Assembly: GCA_038240875.1 (NCBI GenBank)
Contig: JBBRGG010000094.1
Span: 1-12,598, forward strand
Length of the DNA stretch: 12,598 nt
Source: JBBRGG01 sp038240875
GTDB taxonomy: Bacteria; Planctomycetota; Phycisphaerae; Phycisphaerales; UBA1924
Direction of reading: 5' to 3'
Position numbers and translations under genes: made by a program. Of the stretch, positions 1 through 6,581 are shown piece after piece (the first letter of the stretch is position 1; every line of letters begins with the position of its first letter). The notes below the pieces were generated by a model. That model ran no database searches and was not told where the DNA came from. It saw nothing but the letters and a program-made list of their open reading frames with translations.

Positions 1-60
1 TCGCACAGCGTTACGGATGCGAGTCAGCATGTCGGAGATCGGGTCGTTGAGAGCCATCAT
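1..60 (-). CDS. rpsH: 30S ribosomal protein S8, N-terminal fragment
   Basis: Only the first 20 codons are in the window; the gene continues past the left edge. The peptide begins MMALNDPISDMLTRIRNAVR, matching the usual S8 start (DPIxDMLTRIRNA), so the identification is good despite the short length. S8 is a primary binder of 16S rRNA helix 21 and an assembly protein of the small-subunit platform; in E. coli it also represses the spc operon. Two adjacent in-frame ATGs (60-58 and 57-55) could each be the start, and neither has a strong Shine-Dalgarno; only a GGGG run a few bases upstream is visible. It follows rpsN after 184 bp, as in a normal spc gene order. Confidence 0.9.
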   Translation of the reverse strand, partial: MMALNDPISDMLTRIRNAVR

Positions 61-244
61 GAACCCCAGTCTAGATGCGTGTGAGTCGATCGAATCTTGG
101 ACGCGCGAGGCATTCCAGAAAAGTCGATCGATGAAAGTCGAAACAGCGGACGAACAAACAGAGGAGAAAACTTGTGACTCGTACTGAAAGATGGGTGAAG
201 GCCCAACCTCACAACAGAATCACGCAAGCCAACTTACACTAAAC
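61..244 (-). other. rpsN-rpsH spacer, 184 bp
   Basis: No gene is evident. TCGATCGA occurs twice (86-93 and 124-131) within similar surroundings. At the rpsN end, the stop codon and its context TAAGTT are repeated 11 bp further on (AACTTAC at 231-237 and 242-248 on the plus strand). No clear terminator is seen, so rpsH is probably read through from rpsN. Confidence 0.5.
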
Positions 245-430
245 TTACCAGGAAGCCTTGCGCATGCCGGGAATCTTGCCTTCGAGGGCGAGCTTACGGA
301 GCATGATTCGAGAGATGCGGAACTTGCGATACACGCCACGAGCACGTCCTGAAAGCTCGCACCGACGAACTAGTCGCGAGGAGAACTTAGGAGTGCGCTT
401 GGACTTGGCGAACTGTGCCTTGGTGGTCAT
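245..430 (-). CDS. rpsN: 30S ribosomal protein S14, short form lacking the zinc ribbon
   Basis: S14 sits in the head of the 30S subunit next to S3, S10 and S19. At 61 residues it has the length of the zinc-binding type Z form, with the conserved KRTPKF near residue 11 and the C-terminal IPGMRKASW. However, the CxxC-x12-CxxC ribbon is largely lost: positions 24, 27, 40 and 43 are Cys, Ser, Ser and Met. The second half (FRISRIMLRK) resembles the zinc-free long form (E. coli has LSRIKVRE) in a short-form frame. The SD AGGAG ends ten bases before the ATG. Neighbours are rplE upstream and rpsH downstream, the normal spc order. The identification is certain; zinc independence is inferred from the missing cysteines. 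Confidence 0.96.
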   Translation of the reverse strand: MTTKAQFAKSKRTPKFSSRLVRRCELSGRARGVYRKFRISRIMLRKLALEGKIPGMRKASW

Positions 431-541
431 GGAGAAGAGGCTCCTGGCGCTGCGTGCTGAACGGGTCGAGTATTAAATGAGACGGTGACGGCGGGACATA
501 GACCAAGAAACGGTCGTGTAAGGCAGATCATCTAAACTAAC

Positions 542-1225
542 TTACTTCTGATCAGGCTTGACAAAGGGCATGCCGAGCTGTTCGAGAACGAACTTGGAAC
601 GCTCTGGAGTGCTGTTTGCGAAGCAGACGTTGATGTGCATGCCATGGGTGAAGCTGGCTTCGGCCATGTTGATTTCGGGAAAGACACCTTGTTCGGTCAA
701 GCCAAAGGCGTAGTTGCCTTGGCGGTCAAACGCCTTGTCGCTTAAGCCACGGAAGTCCTTGATACGAGGAGCGGCGAGGTGGATAAGGCGATCAAGGAAG
801 TGCCACATGCGATCCCGACGCATGGTGACCATAACAGCGGTTTCGTAGCCTTCGCGAACCTTGAAGTTCGAGACGCTCTTCTTTGCACGGATGACAACGG
901 GCTTCTGGCCCGAAACCTTCACAAGCGTATCGATGACGGTCTGGCGCTTCTCGGGTGGAATCTTGGTGCCTTCGAGGTGGCGACCGAGATTGACGTTGAG
1001 AACAACCTTCTCGACACGAGGCATCGCCATGGGATTATTCTCACCGAATTTCTCGGCGAACTTAGCGCGAACTTCATTGCGGAACGCCTCACGCAAGCGC
1101 GGAGGAGCCTTGGGTCCAGAAGCAGCTTCGGCGATGGTTGCTTCGTCGATCTTCTTCTTGTTTGGAGCCGGCTTCTTGCTGCCTGCGGCTGCGGGCTTGT
1201 TCTTCTTGTCGTTCTCGTTGGCCAT
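542..1225 (-). CDS. rplE: 50S ribosomal protein L5 with N-terminal extension
   Basis: L5 binds 5S rRNA and contacts the P-site tRNA at the central protuberance. Residues from about 43 on (LREAFRNEVRAKFAEKF, then PRVEKVVLNVNLG) and the C-terminal half (GQKPVVIRAKKSVSNFKVREG, VTMRRDRMWHFLDRL) are classic L5. The predicted product is 227 residues against about 180 usual. The excess is an N-terminal tail of about 45 residues rich in Lys, Ala and Pro (KKNKPAAAGSKKPAPNKKK), likely disordered. The start at MANEN is preferred over an ATG 41 codons upstream: the upstream segment lies in the spacer, looks non-conserved, and would enlarge the protein further. The Shine-Dalgarno is weak (GGAACG). It lies between rplX and rpsN as expected. 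Confidence 0.95.
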   Translation of the reverse strand: MANENDKKNKPAAAGSKKPAPNKKKIDEATIAEAASGPKAPPRLREAFRNEVRAKFAEKFGENNPMAMPRVEKVVLNVNLGRHLEGTKIPPEKRQTVIDTLVKVSGQKPVVIRAKKSVSNFKVREGYETAVMVTMRRDRMWHFLDRLIHLAAPRIKDFRGLSDKAFDRQGNYAFGLTEQGVFPEINMAEASFTHGMHINVCFANSTPERSKFVLEQLGMPFVKPDQK

Positions 1226-1391
1226 GGGTGGCGTTCCGTTCAGTGGGGCTTGGTCGTGGGTCCGATCGTCAGAGCGAGATGAGGACCGCAGAGAGAAGCA
1301 GTGAGAGAAATGTTTAGACAGGACAGAAGGCGAATTTGATTGAGGCAATTAACTTACTTCAATCGCGGCCACCTCTAGCGGACACAAAGTA
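1226..1391 (-). other. rplX-rplE spacer, 166 bp
   Basis: No gene, RNA or convincing terminator is seen. An ORF running out of rplX in another frame ends here and has no support. The spacer includes the weak rplE ribosome binding site. Confidence 0.4.
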
Positions 1392-1733
1392 TTATTTCGT
1401 GGCCTTGCGAACTTCGGAAAGAACCTTGATTTCATTGCCGCCGCGACGAGCAACACGAACTTTGCGGCCATTGGCTTCTTCGCGAAAGGAAACACGCACA
1501 GGCTTGCCATCAACGACTGGGCTGACTTTGCAGGCAGCGATGGGCATTTCGATGGTGATGATCTGACCTTGCGGGCTCGTGCGAGAGGCCTTGACATGCT
1601 TAGTCTTGACGTTGACTCCGCGAACGACGACTTCGTCGTGCTTGGGAATAACGCGCAAGATTTCGCCGATCTGTCCCTTGAACGAGCCGCTGGTCACCAT
1701 GACGGTGTCGCCTTTGATGACGTGACGTGGCAT
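1392..1733 (-). CDS. rplX: 50S ribosomal protein L24
   Basis: L24 is an early assembly initiator that binds the 5' end of 23S rRNA near the exit-tunnel opening. The 113-residue product begins MPRHVIKGDTVMVTSGSFKG, a KOW motif in its usual place, followed by VIPKHDEVVVRGVNVKTKHVK and a basic C-terminus. Family length is about 100-115. The start is set by the conserved KGDTV motif and by GGAG (plus 1743-1746) nine bases upstream. An in-frame ATG 26 codons earlier would add a non-conserved hydrophobic stretch (LNVFQFLVFQFL) encoded by the repetitive spacer and is rejected. Downstream is rplE, upstream rplN. Confidence 0.96.
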   Translation of the reverse strand: MPRHVIKGDTVMVTSGSFKGQIGEILRVIPKHDEVVVRGVNVKTKHVKASRTSPQGQIITIEMPIAACKVSPVVDGKPVRVSFREEANGRKVRVARRGGNEIKVLSEVRKATK

Positions 1734-1775
1734 ACGACGTAACTCCGAAAAAGGATCGCTGTGCGACTGGTGCAG

Positions 1776-1805
1776 GAACTGAAACACGAGAAACTGAAAC
1801 ACGTT
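1776..1805. repeat. 15-bp tandem duplication, rplN-rplX spacer
   Basis: Two adjacent copies of a 15-bp unit share the core AACTGAAACACG (1777-1788 and 1792-1803). It lies upstream of the rplX ribosome binding site. Confidence 0.75.
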
Positions 1806-1829
1806 CAACATACTCAGAGGCGATTGCCC

Positions 1830-1853
1830 AAGAGTTGTAACCGAAGAGTTGTA
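1830..1853. repeat. 14-bp spaced direct repeat, rplN-rplX spacer
   Basis: AAGAGTTGTA occurs at 1830-1839 and again at 1844-1853, a 14-bp period. It lies just downstream of the rplN stop in transcript sense and seems unrelated in sequence to the 15-bp repeat in the same spacer. Confidence 0.7.
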
Positions 1854-1865
1854 TCGATACTTAAT

Positions 1866-2252
1866 TCAGACAACTTCTGAAGCGAGAGACACGATCTTCA
1901 TGTAGTTCTTCTCGCGGAGTTCGCGGGCGACTGGCCCGAAGATGCGAGTGCCTTTTGGGTTGCCATCGTCTTGGATAAGGACGACAGCGTTGGAATCAAA
2001 TTTGATGTAGGAGCCATCGCTGCGGCGAGTGGGCTTGGTGGTACGAACGACGACCGCCTTGGACTTATCGCCTGGTTTGACGTCGGCACCAGGGAGTGCC
2101 TTCTTGATTGAGACGAACACGCGATCACCAACGTGAGCCACGCGGCGGGTGAACTTTCCGGTCGCGGTAGAGCCGCCATAGACGCGGATCACGTAGGCTA
2201 TTTTGGCGCCGGAGTTGTCCGCTACTTCGCAGCGGGTTTCTTGCTGGAGCAT
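1866..2252 (-). CDS. rplN: 50S ribosomal protein L14
   Basis: L14 is a highly conserved small beta-barrel protein at the subunit interface, forming bridges to 16S rRNA and the docking site of silencing factor RsfS. The 128-residue product starts MLQQETRCEVADNSGAK, the family start motif, and carries GDRVFVSIKKALPGADVKPGDKSKAVVVRT, DGSYIKFDSNAVVLI and GTRIFGPVARELR in order. It is a few residues longer than the usual 122, by short internal differences (a GDVKPGDKSKA-type loop) and the tail. A Shine-Dalgarno-like AAGG sits eight bases before the ATG. It follows rpsQ after 171 bp and precedes rplX. Confidence 0.97.
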   Translation of the reverse strand: MLQQETRCEVADNSGAKIAYVIRVYGGSTATGKFTRRVAHVGDRVFVSIKKALPGADVKPGDKSKAVVVRTTKPTRRSDGSYIKFDSNAVVLIQDDGNPKGTRIFGPVARELREKNYMKIVSLASEVV

Positions 2253-2423
2253 GGGGCTGGCCTTTGAAGACTTGGACGCCGTCGTACTTTGATCAGAACA
2301 GTGATCGTGTAAGAGCGGTGTCGTTGGTGCGAGAGGGGGGTAAGAAGGAACGTTTACAGAGTTAATTTAGATGTAGGTTTAGATGAGGCAAAACGTACTG
2401 ACAAATAATACATTACTCGACGA
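2253..2423 (-). other. rpsQ-rplN spacer, 171 bp
   Basis: No gene or RNA is recognised. The part near rpsQ is AT-rich and holds TTTAGATG twice in quick succession on the plus strand (around 2366-2383). A GC-richer part precedes the rplN ribosome binding site. An internal promoter cannot be excluded but none is convincing. Confidence 0.4.
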
Positions 2424-2735
2424 TTAGACAGCCGTGCTTTCGGCCTGCTTACGAACTGAAACAAGAGCGGCGGTCTTCTCGGAACGTTGTTCGACGATGC
2501 GTACGAGGGTCCAGGTCTTGCTCTTGGACTTGGGCTTGCAAGGGGTCACTTCGACGATATCGCCGTTGTGGCTTGCGTTCTTCTCATCGTGAACCTGAAG
2601 GATGGTCCGCTGACGGATGTACTTGCCATATTTGGCGTGAGGCGTGAACGAGGCGATGACGACCTTGCGGGTCTTGGCGCGTGCATCGGATTCGACTACA
2701 CCGATCATCGTGGCATTGGTCTTAGTTTCGGGCAT
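2424..2735 (-). CDS. rpsQ: 30S ribosomal protein S17
   Basis: S17 is an OB-fold primary 16S rRNA binder in the small-subunit body. The product is 103 residues, with the core IGVVESDARAKTRKVVI, HAKYGKYIRQRTILQVHDE, the NGDIVEV motif and the P-rich KPKSKSKTW signature. About 20 C-terminal residues (RSEKTAALVSVRKQAESTAV) go beyond many homologues of 80-90 residues. The start MPETKTN is preferred to an upstream in-frame ATG that adds 24 non-conserved spacer-encoded residues; AGGA lies ten bases before it. It is flanked by rpmC and rplN in normal order. Confidence 0.95.
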   Translation of the reverse strand: MPETKTNATMIGVVESDARAKTRKVVIASFTPHAKYGKYIRQRTILQVHDEKNASHNGDIVEVTPCKPKSKSKTWTLVRIVEQRSEKTAALVSVRKQAESTAV

Positions 2736-2837
2736 GGCACTGAGTTCCTGCAGTTGGTCGGCTGAACCGGTCGTCGTTCTCGTGAATAGTCTGTTAACTT
2801 CGATCAAACAAGATGTCTGTTGCTAGATCTTTGAGGC

Positions 2838-3044
2838 TTACTTGGTCGCGGAGGCCTTGGCTTTGCGAGCGGTAGATTCCGTGAGCAAGCGAGCAACGTC
2901 CTTACGAAGCTTCTTGAACTGCGACGAGTCTTCAACCTTCTCGGTTGCTGTCAGCGTGCGAAGTTGGTGCTGCTTTACGCGAATTGCGTTGAGCTCGGTA
3001 TTGATCTGTTCATCGCGGAGGTTGCGTACTTCGGCGGGGGTCAT
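2838..3044 (-). CDS. rpmC: 50S ribosomal protein L29
   Basis: L29 is a small two-helix protein near the tunnel exit, next to L23, and part of the docking surface for trigger factor and SRP. The 68-residue product begins MTPAEVRNLRDEQINTEL, the typical L29 start (ExRxxxxxEL), and continues with helical segments through FKKLRKDVARLLT. Length fits the family. The start is supported by GGAG seven bases upstream; a longer in-frame reading extends into the 3' end of rplP territory and lacks conservation. In some L29s the middle motif is LRFQxATGQ; here it is LRTLTATEK, a divergent version with a longer inter-helix segment. Located between rplP and rpsQ as usual. Confidence 0.93.
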   Translation of the reverse strand: MTPAEVRNLRDEQINTELNAIRVKQHQLRTLTATEKVEDSSQFKKLRKDVARLLTESTARKAKASATK

Positions 3045-3160
3045 CGTTCGGCTCCAACATCGGAGGTCATTCGTACTTGGAAACACAGGACTGTGATAAG
3101 AAAACGAGTGCGGATACATGGACTTAAACAGACACAGAATCTCAATTCGTCGGCATAAGT

Positions 3161-3580
3161 TTAGACGCGGATACGACGTGCAACAAAGCGGCAGCGAACT
3201 GGCATCTTCATCGCGACCCGTAGGAAGGCAACCTTGGCAGTTGCTTCGGAAACACCCGCGATTTCCATCAGCATGGTGCCCGGCTTGATGCGGCACGCCC
3301 AGTAATCAACTTCCGCCTTACCGGTACCCATTCGCGTTTCCAAGGGCTTCTTGGAGATCGGCTTGTCTGGGAAGACGCGGATGAAGAGCTTGCCTTCACG
3401 CTTGAGAAAGTGCTGTGCGGCAACACGGCCAGCTTCAAGTACGTTGCCCGGGAGCCACGAGGACTCCAGCGATTGCAAGCCAAAGTCGCCGAAGGCTACG
3501 TAGTTGCCCTTCGTCGCTTTGCGGTCGCGGACGCGTCGCATCTCTTTGCGAAACTTGACGCGCTTTGGCATGAGAGGCAT
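3161..3580 (-). CDS. rplP: 50S ribosomal protein L16
   Basis: L16 contacts the A-site tRNA elbow and supports the catalytic-centre architecture of the 50S subunit. The 139-residue product starts MPLMPKRVKFRKEMRR and carries the L16 hallmarks GNYVAFGDFGLQSLE, AGRVAAQHFLKREGKLFIRVFPDKPISKKPLETRMGTGK, the DYW segment and IKPGTMLMEIAGVS. Length matches the family. The ATG at 3580 is chosen over the one three codons later because AAGGAG (plus 3588-3593) is seven bases upstream, one of the best ribosome binding sites in the window. It lies between rpsC and rpmC. Confidence 0.97.
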   Translation of the reverse strand: MPLMPKRVKFRKEMRRVRDRKATKGNYVAFGDFGLQSLESSWLPGNVLEAGRVAAQHFLKREGKLFIRVFPDKPISKKPLETRMGTGKAEVDYWACRIKPGTMLMEIAGVSEATAKVAFLRVAMKMPVRCRFVARRIRV

Positions 3581-3766
3581 GAGACGACTCCTTCAGGACA
3601 GACTCTTTAATCACCTTCGACAAACATGTTTAAGGGTAATTATTGAGTCGTTGCGTGTGCGTGAATTGAACTCGACAGATACAACGTAATCCGAGCGACA
3701 CTTTCTTTATCAGTCTGCCTGAGAACATTACTAGACAAACTTTGTATTAACTAACTTACCCATGAC
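3581..3766 (-). other. rpsC-rplP spacer, 186 bp
   Basis: No gene is seen. Next to rpsC, the stop-codon context is partly duplicated: transcript reads TAAGTCATGGGTAAGTTAG, with the stop first and a second TAAGTT following. The remainder is AT-rich and without a clear promoter or terminator; it ends with the strong rplP ribosome binding site. Confidence 0.4.
3588..3593 (-). promoter_or_regulatory. rplP ribosome binding site
   Basis: Transcript sense reads AAGGAG, seven bases before the ATG at 3580. It selects this ATG over the in-frame ATG nine bases downstream. Confidence 0.85.
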
Positions 3767-4468
3767 TTACTTGCGGCCACGAGCGCGAGCCCGGCCACCT
3801 GCTGCGTTTGATTCTTCCTCGGTGCGGTCGGTGGTGTACATGCCCTTGTAAAGCCATACCTTGACGCCGATTGAACCATACGTCGTATGCGCTTCGGCGA
3901 CGCCGTAATCAATGTGGGCCTGAAGTGTGGACAGAGGCAAAGAACCAAGGCGAACATCGAGGGTGCGGCTCATTTCCGCGCCACCAAGACGGCCAGCCAA
4001 TTGAATACGAACACCCTTTGCGCCAGCGGTCATTGCCGCGTCGGCCTTCATCTTCACCGTTCGACGGTAAGCAGCACGCTTCTTGAGCTGTTCGGCAACG
4101 CTTTCGGCGATGAGCTTGGCATCAAAGTCCGCGTTCTTGATCTCGATGATCGAGATTGCGACCTTGCGGCCGGTCATGTACTGCAGTTCTTCGGTCATGC
4201 GCTCGACTTCAGCACCCTTGGGACCGATCACCAAGCCCGGACGAGCCGTCTTGATAATGATCTTGAGCTCTTCACGCGTGCGCTCGATGTGCACGTCGGA
4301 AACAGCCGCGTTTGGGGGCCTGCGGTTGAGACGCTTGTCGAGCCAGCGACGGATGCGCTCGTCTTCAACGAGCAGCTCGCCATAGAGGGCTTTGGGTGCG
4401 TACCAGCGGCTCTTGTGAGCCTCGGTGATGCCGAGTCGCAAACCGAATGGATGGGTTTTTTGTCCCAT
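3767..4468 (-). CDS. rpsC: 30S ribosomal protein S3
   Basis: S3 forms part of the mRNA entry channel and its helicase activity, in the 30S head with S10 and S14. The 233-residue product begins MGQKTHPFGLRLGI, the universal S3 start. A type-2 KH domain covers roughly residues 38-110, with its GPKG loop at 82-85. The C-terminal domain holds GVRIQLAGRLGGAEMSRT, LPLSTLQAHIDYG and TTYGSIGVKVWLYKG. The tail is Arg/Gly rich (GGRARARGRK). Family length is about 210-240. AAGG lies six bases before the ATG. It starts 46 bp after rplV, the tightest junction in the cluster. Confidence 0.98.
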   Translation of the reverse strand: MGQKTHPFGLRLGITEAHKSRWYAPKALYGELLVEDERIRRWLDKRLNRRPPNAAVSDVHIERTREELKIIIKTARPGLVIGPKGAEVERMTEELQYMTGRKVAISIIEIKNADFDAKLIAESVAEQLKKRAAYRRTVKMKADAAMTAGAKGVRIQLAGRLGGAEMSRTLDVRLGSLPLSTLQAHIDYGVAEAHTTYGSIGVKVWLYKGMYTTDRTEEESNAAGGRARARGRK

Positions 4469-4514
4469 GGTGAGCCTTCGTTCAAGGGCACGGCGTCGAA
4501 CGCCGGGCGGGTGA

Positions 4515-5060
4515 TCAGTTCTTTTCCTCGACGCCGATAGTGATGTGGCTCATGGACTTGATGATCGGGTGGGCCCGGCCACGGTCCTTGGGCTGGAAGC
4601 GCTTCATGCGGGGACCCTCATCGACGCGGCTTTCCGCAACAATAAGAGAGGTGATATCGGCCTGGTTCAATTCCGCGTCGGCCACCGCTGCATCAAGAGC
4701 CTTTTTCAGGTTCAGCGATGCACGCTTGGGGCTAAAGGAGAGTAGAGACAAGGCCTGATCGACCGACTTGCCACGGATCAAGTCCGCAACAAGACGAGCC
4801 TTGCGAGGCGAGCCGCGGTGGTACCGAACCTCGCTCGTGAACCGAGCGATCTCACGAACCTCAGATCCGAGCGATTTGGCGATCTTCTCTATTGTCTTGG
4901 TGCGCAGGCGTGGGTGATCACGACCAACAAGCCAGTTCTTGAGGCCGTCGAGCGCGACCGTCGCGGACATGTTCTCGTCTGCGATCAGTTCAGCAAGCTG
5001 CTGGAGCGAAAGCCCAGAGCTTGCAAGGAGCGAGTTAACTTTTAAGTGTCGGATCTTCAT
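4515..5060 (-). CDS. rplV: 50S ribosomal protein L22 with N-terminal HTH-like domain
   Basis: Residues 74-181 are a normal L22: RGSPRKARLVADLIRGKS, FSPKRASLNLKKALDAAVADAE, the VDEGPRMKRFQPKDRGRA segment that forms the exit-tunnel beta-hairpin, and SHITIGV. L22 lines the peptide exit tunnel, is needed for 50S assembly, and is the site of macrolide-resistance changes. Most L22s are 110-120 residues; this one is 181. The extra N-terminus resembles an XRE/Cro helix-turn-helix: LSLQQLAELI (17-26), LKNWLVGRDHP (40-50) and TIEKIAKSLGSEVREI (56-71) follow the pattern LSqeeLAe, recognition helix plus GxxxP, and lxkiAkaLgvsxxeL, with a longer turn between helices. The start at MKIRHLKV has AAGGA seven bases upstream, so the extension is very probably translated; an ATG 13 codons earlier is not needed. 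The resemblance is by eye, not a profile search. Confidence 0.93.
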   Translation of the reverse strand: MKIRHLKVNSLLASSGLSLQQLAELIADENMSATVALDGLKNWLVGRDHPRLRTKTIEKIAKSLGSEVREIARFTSEVRYHRGSPRKARLVADLIRGKSVDQALSLLSFSPKRASLNLKKALDAAVADAELNQADITSLIVAESRVDEGPRMKRFQPKDRGRAHPIIKSMSHITIGVEEKN

Positions 5061-5067
5061 GAACCAA

Positions 5068-5072
5068 TCCTT
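5068..5072 (-). promoter_or_regulatory. rplV ribosome binding site
   Basis: Transcript sense AAGGA, seven bases before the ATG at 5060. It matters because it places the start upstream of the extra N-terminal domain of L22 rather than at the conserved L22 core. Confidence 0.85.
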
Positions 5073-5137
5073 CTCAACTATCGACTGCACTGTTTGCATA
5101 CAGCATGCCGGGCTTGCTGCAATCGGACGACTTTGGC

Positions 5138-5452
5138 TTAGCGACCGCCAGCAGCGGGCGATGCGCCCTTGGCGCCTGTGTCGATGCCTTCCTTCTTGTT
5201 GGTGTGCCCACGGAACGTGTTTGTGAAGCTGAACTCGCCGAGCTTGTGCCCGACCATGTCTTCAGTTACGTACACGTCGTTGAACACACGGCCGTTGTGC
5301 ACCTTGAACGTATGCCCGACGAATTCGGGGACGATCGTGCAACGACGAGCCCACGTCTTGATAGGTTCCTTGCGACGAGCGGCATTGAGCTTCTCTACTT
5401 TCATGTAGAGTTTTTCGTCGACGAATGGACCCTTCTTAAGGCTGCGTCCCAT
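5138..5452 (-). CDS. rpsS: 30S ribosomal protein S19
   Basis: S19 is in the 30S head, contacts A-site tRNA and forms bridges with the 50S central protuberance. The 104-residue product begins MGRSLKKGPFVDEKL and carries KTWARRCTIVPEFVGHTFKVHNGR, VTEDMVGHKLGEFSFTNTFRGH, all family signatures. The usual length is about 92; the extra tail (GIDTGAKGASPAAGGR) is Gly/Ala rich and probably flexible. GGAG lies ten bases before the ATG. Upstream is rplB, downstream rplV. Confidence 0.97.
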   Translation of the reverse strand: MGRSLKKGPFVDEKLYMKVEKLNAARRKEPIKTWARRCTIVPEFVGHTFKVHNGRVFNDVYVTEDMVGHKLGEFSFTNTFRGHTNKKEGIDTGAKGASPAAGGR

Positions 5453-5525
5453 GCTGGGTATGCTCCGATGAAAGACAGATACGGGCGATTTGCGGTACCA
5501 AACGAGCTACAAGTGACACGAGAGA

Positions 5526-5567
5526 ACGAAACTTATCTAACGAAACTTACCTGACAAAACTTACTTC
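5526..5567. repeat. 14-bp tandem repeat spanning the rplB stop codon
   Basis: Three 14-bp copies (5526-5539, 5540-5553, 5554-5567) with the common part ACRAAACTTAYYT. The last copy includes the rplB stop codon (5561-5563), so transcript sense shows TAAGTTT at the stop and twice more after it. Confidence 0.8.
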
Positions 5568-6418
5568 TTGATGCCATGGCGTGCAGTGGCACGGCGACGA
5601 ACAATGAGCTGAGTCGAGGGCTTCTTGCGATTACGAGTGTTGCCGCCCTTGGAGAGGACGCCGGTGGGACCGCAAGGCGGGCGATTGCCCTTCGAGCGAC
5701 CCGAACCGCCACCCAGGGGGTGGGCTGCGTGGCTCTTGGCCACGCCGCGGGTAATGGGGCGGCGACCGAGCAAGCGGGTCAAACCAGCCTTGCCCAAGAT
5801 GCGAAGACGGTGATCAGAGTTGCCGACCTGGCCGATGGTTGCGACGCAATCAATAGGTACGCGACGAACTTCGCCAGAAGGCAGTGTCAAAGTGGCGTAA
5901 TCGCCTTCCTTGTTGGTCAGGCGAGCATAGACACCAGCGCTGCGGCACATCTGTGCGCCGCGACCTGGGTTCAACTCAACACAATGTACGTCCAGGCCCG
6001 TGGGGATAAACCGCAAAGCCATGCAGTTGCCAACGGTGGGCTCAACTGGAGTGGTGAAAGAGCAGATTACGGTCTGGCCATCTTTGAGGCCGTTGGGAGA
6101 CGGAATGTAGCGCTTGACGCCATCGGCGTAAGTGATCAAGGCGATGTGCGAGCTGCGTGAAGGATCGTACTCGATACCGGTAACGGTACCGACGATGCCA
6201 GCGCGGTCTTTACGCTTGAAGTCGATCAAGCGGAGCATGTGCTTGACGCCGCCGCCACGACCACGCGATGTGATCTTACCGCTGTGGTTACGACCACCGG
6301 TCTTTGGCAGTGGAGCCAATAGAGACTTTTCAGGCCGCTTCTTGGTGACTTCAGCGTTCGTGTTGACCGACGCATTGCGGCGGCCGGCGCTGGTGGGCTT
6401 AAGGATGCGAATAGCCAT
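5561..6418 (-). CDS. rplB: 50S ribosomal protein L2
   Basis: L2 is a primary 23S rRNA binder needed for subunit association and for catalytic-centre integrity. The 285-residue product (family about 275) starts MAIRILKPTSAGRRNASV and includes PLPKTGGRNHSGKITSRGRGGG, RLIDFKRKD, the YDPSRSSHIALITYADG motif and IPTG in the usual order. The C-terminal conserved loop, usually NPVDHPHGGGEGR, reads SHAAHPLGGGSGR at residues 229-241: the central His (233) is kept while the flanking Asp and second His are replaced by Ala and Leu. GGAG is six bases upstream of the ATG. It lies between rplW and rpsS, as expected in an S10 operon. Confidence 0.97.
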   Translation of the reverse strand: MAIRILKPTSAGRRNASVNTNAEVTKKRPEKSLLAPLPKTGGRNHSGKITSRGRGGGVKHMLRLIDFKRKDRAGIVGTVTGIEYDPSRSSHIALITYADGVKRYIPSPNGLKDGQTVICSFTTPVEPTVGNCMALRFIPTGLDVHCVELNPGRGAQMCRSAGVYARLTNKEGDYATLTLPSGEVRRVPIDCVATIGQVGNSDHRLRILGKAGLTRLLGRRPITRGVAKSHAAHPLGGGSGRSKGNRPPCGPTGVLSKGGNTRNRKKPSTQLIVRRRATARHGIKK

Positions 6419-6458
6419 GGAAGACTCCGGATCGTATCGGCTGGATCAGCCGTTGAAA

Positions 6459-6488
6459 ATTCAATCTACATTCAATCTACATTCAATC
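6459..6488. repeat. 11-bp tandem repeat in the rplB leader
   Basis: ATTCAATCTAC at 6459-6469 and 6470-6480, then a partial third copy ATTCAATC at 6481-6488. It is AT-rich and lies about 40-70 bp upstream of the rplB start. Confidence 0.8.
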
Positions 6489-6581
6489 AACTAATTCGAC
6501 TCTCAAGCGTTCTCGCGTTTCACTTGCTGGGCGAGGTTCAACGTGTGTGCATTTAAACTTTACCGAAACTGGACTGAAACT

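Noticed and set aside
3887..4540. Long plus-strand ORF of 217 residues opposite rpsC.
   Set aside because: It is antisense to conserved rpsC, caused by codon bias; no family features. The same applies to those at 5576-6160 and 7188-7841.
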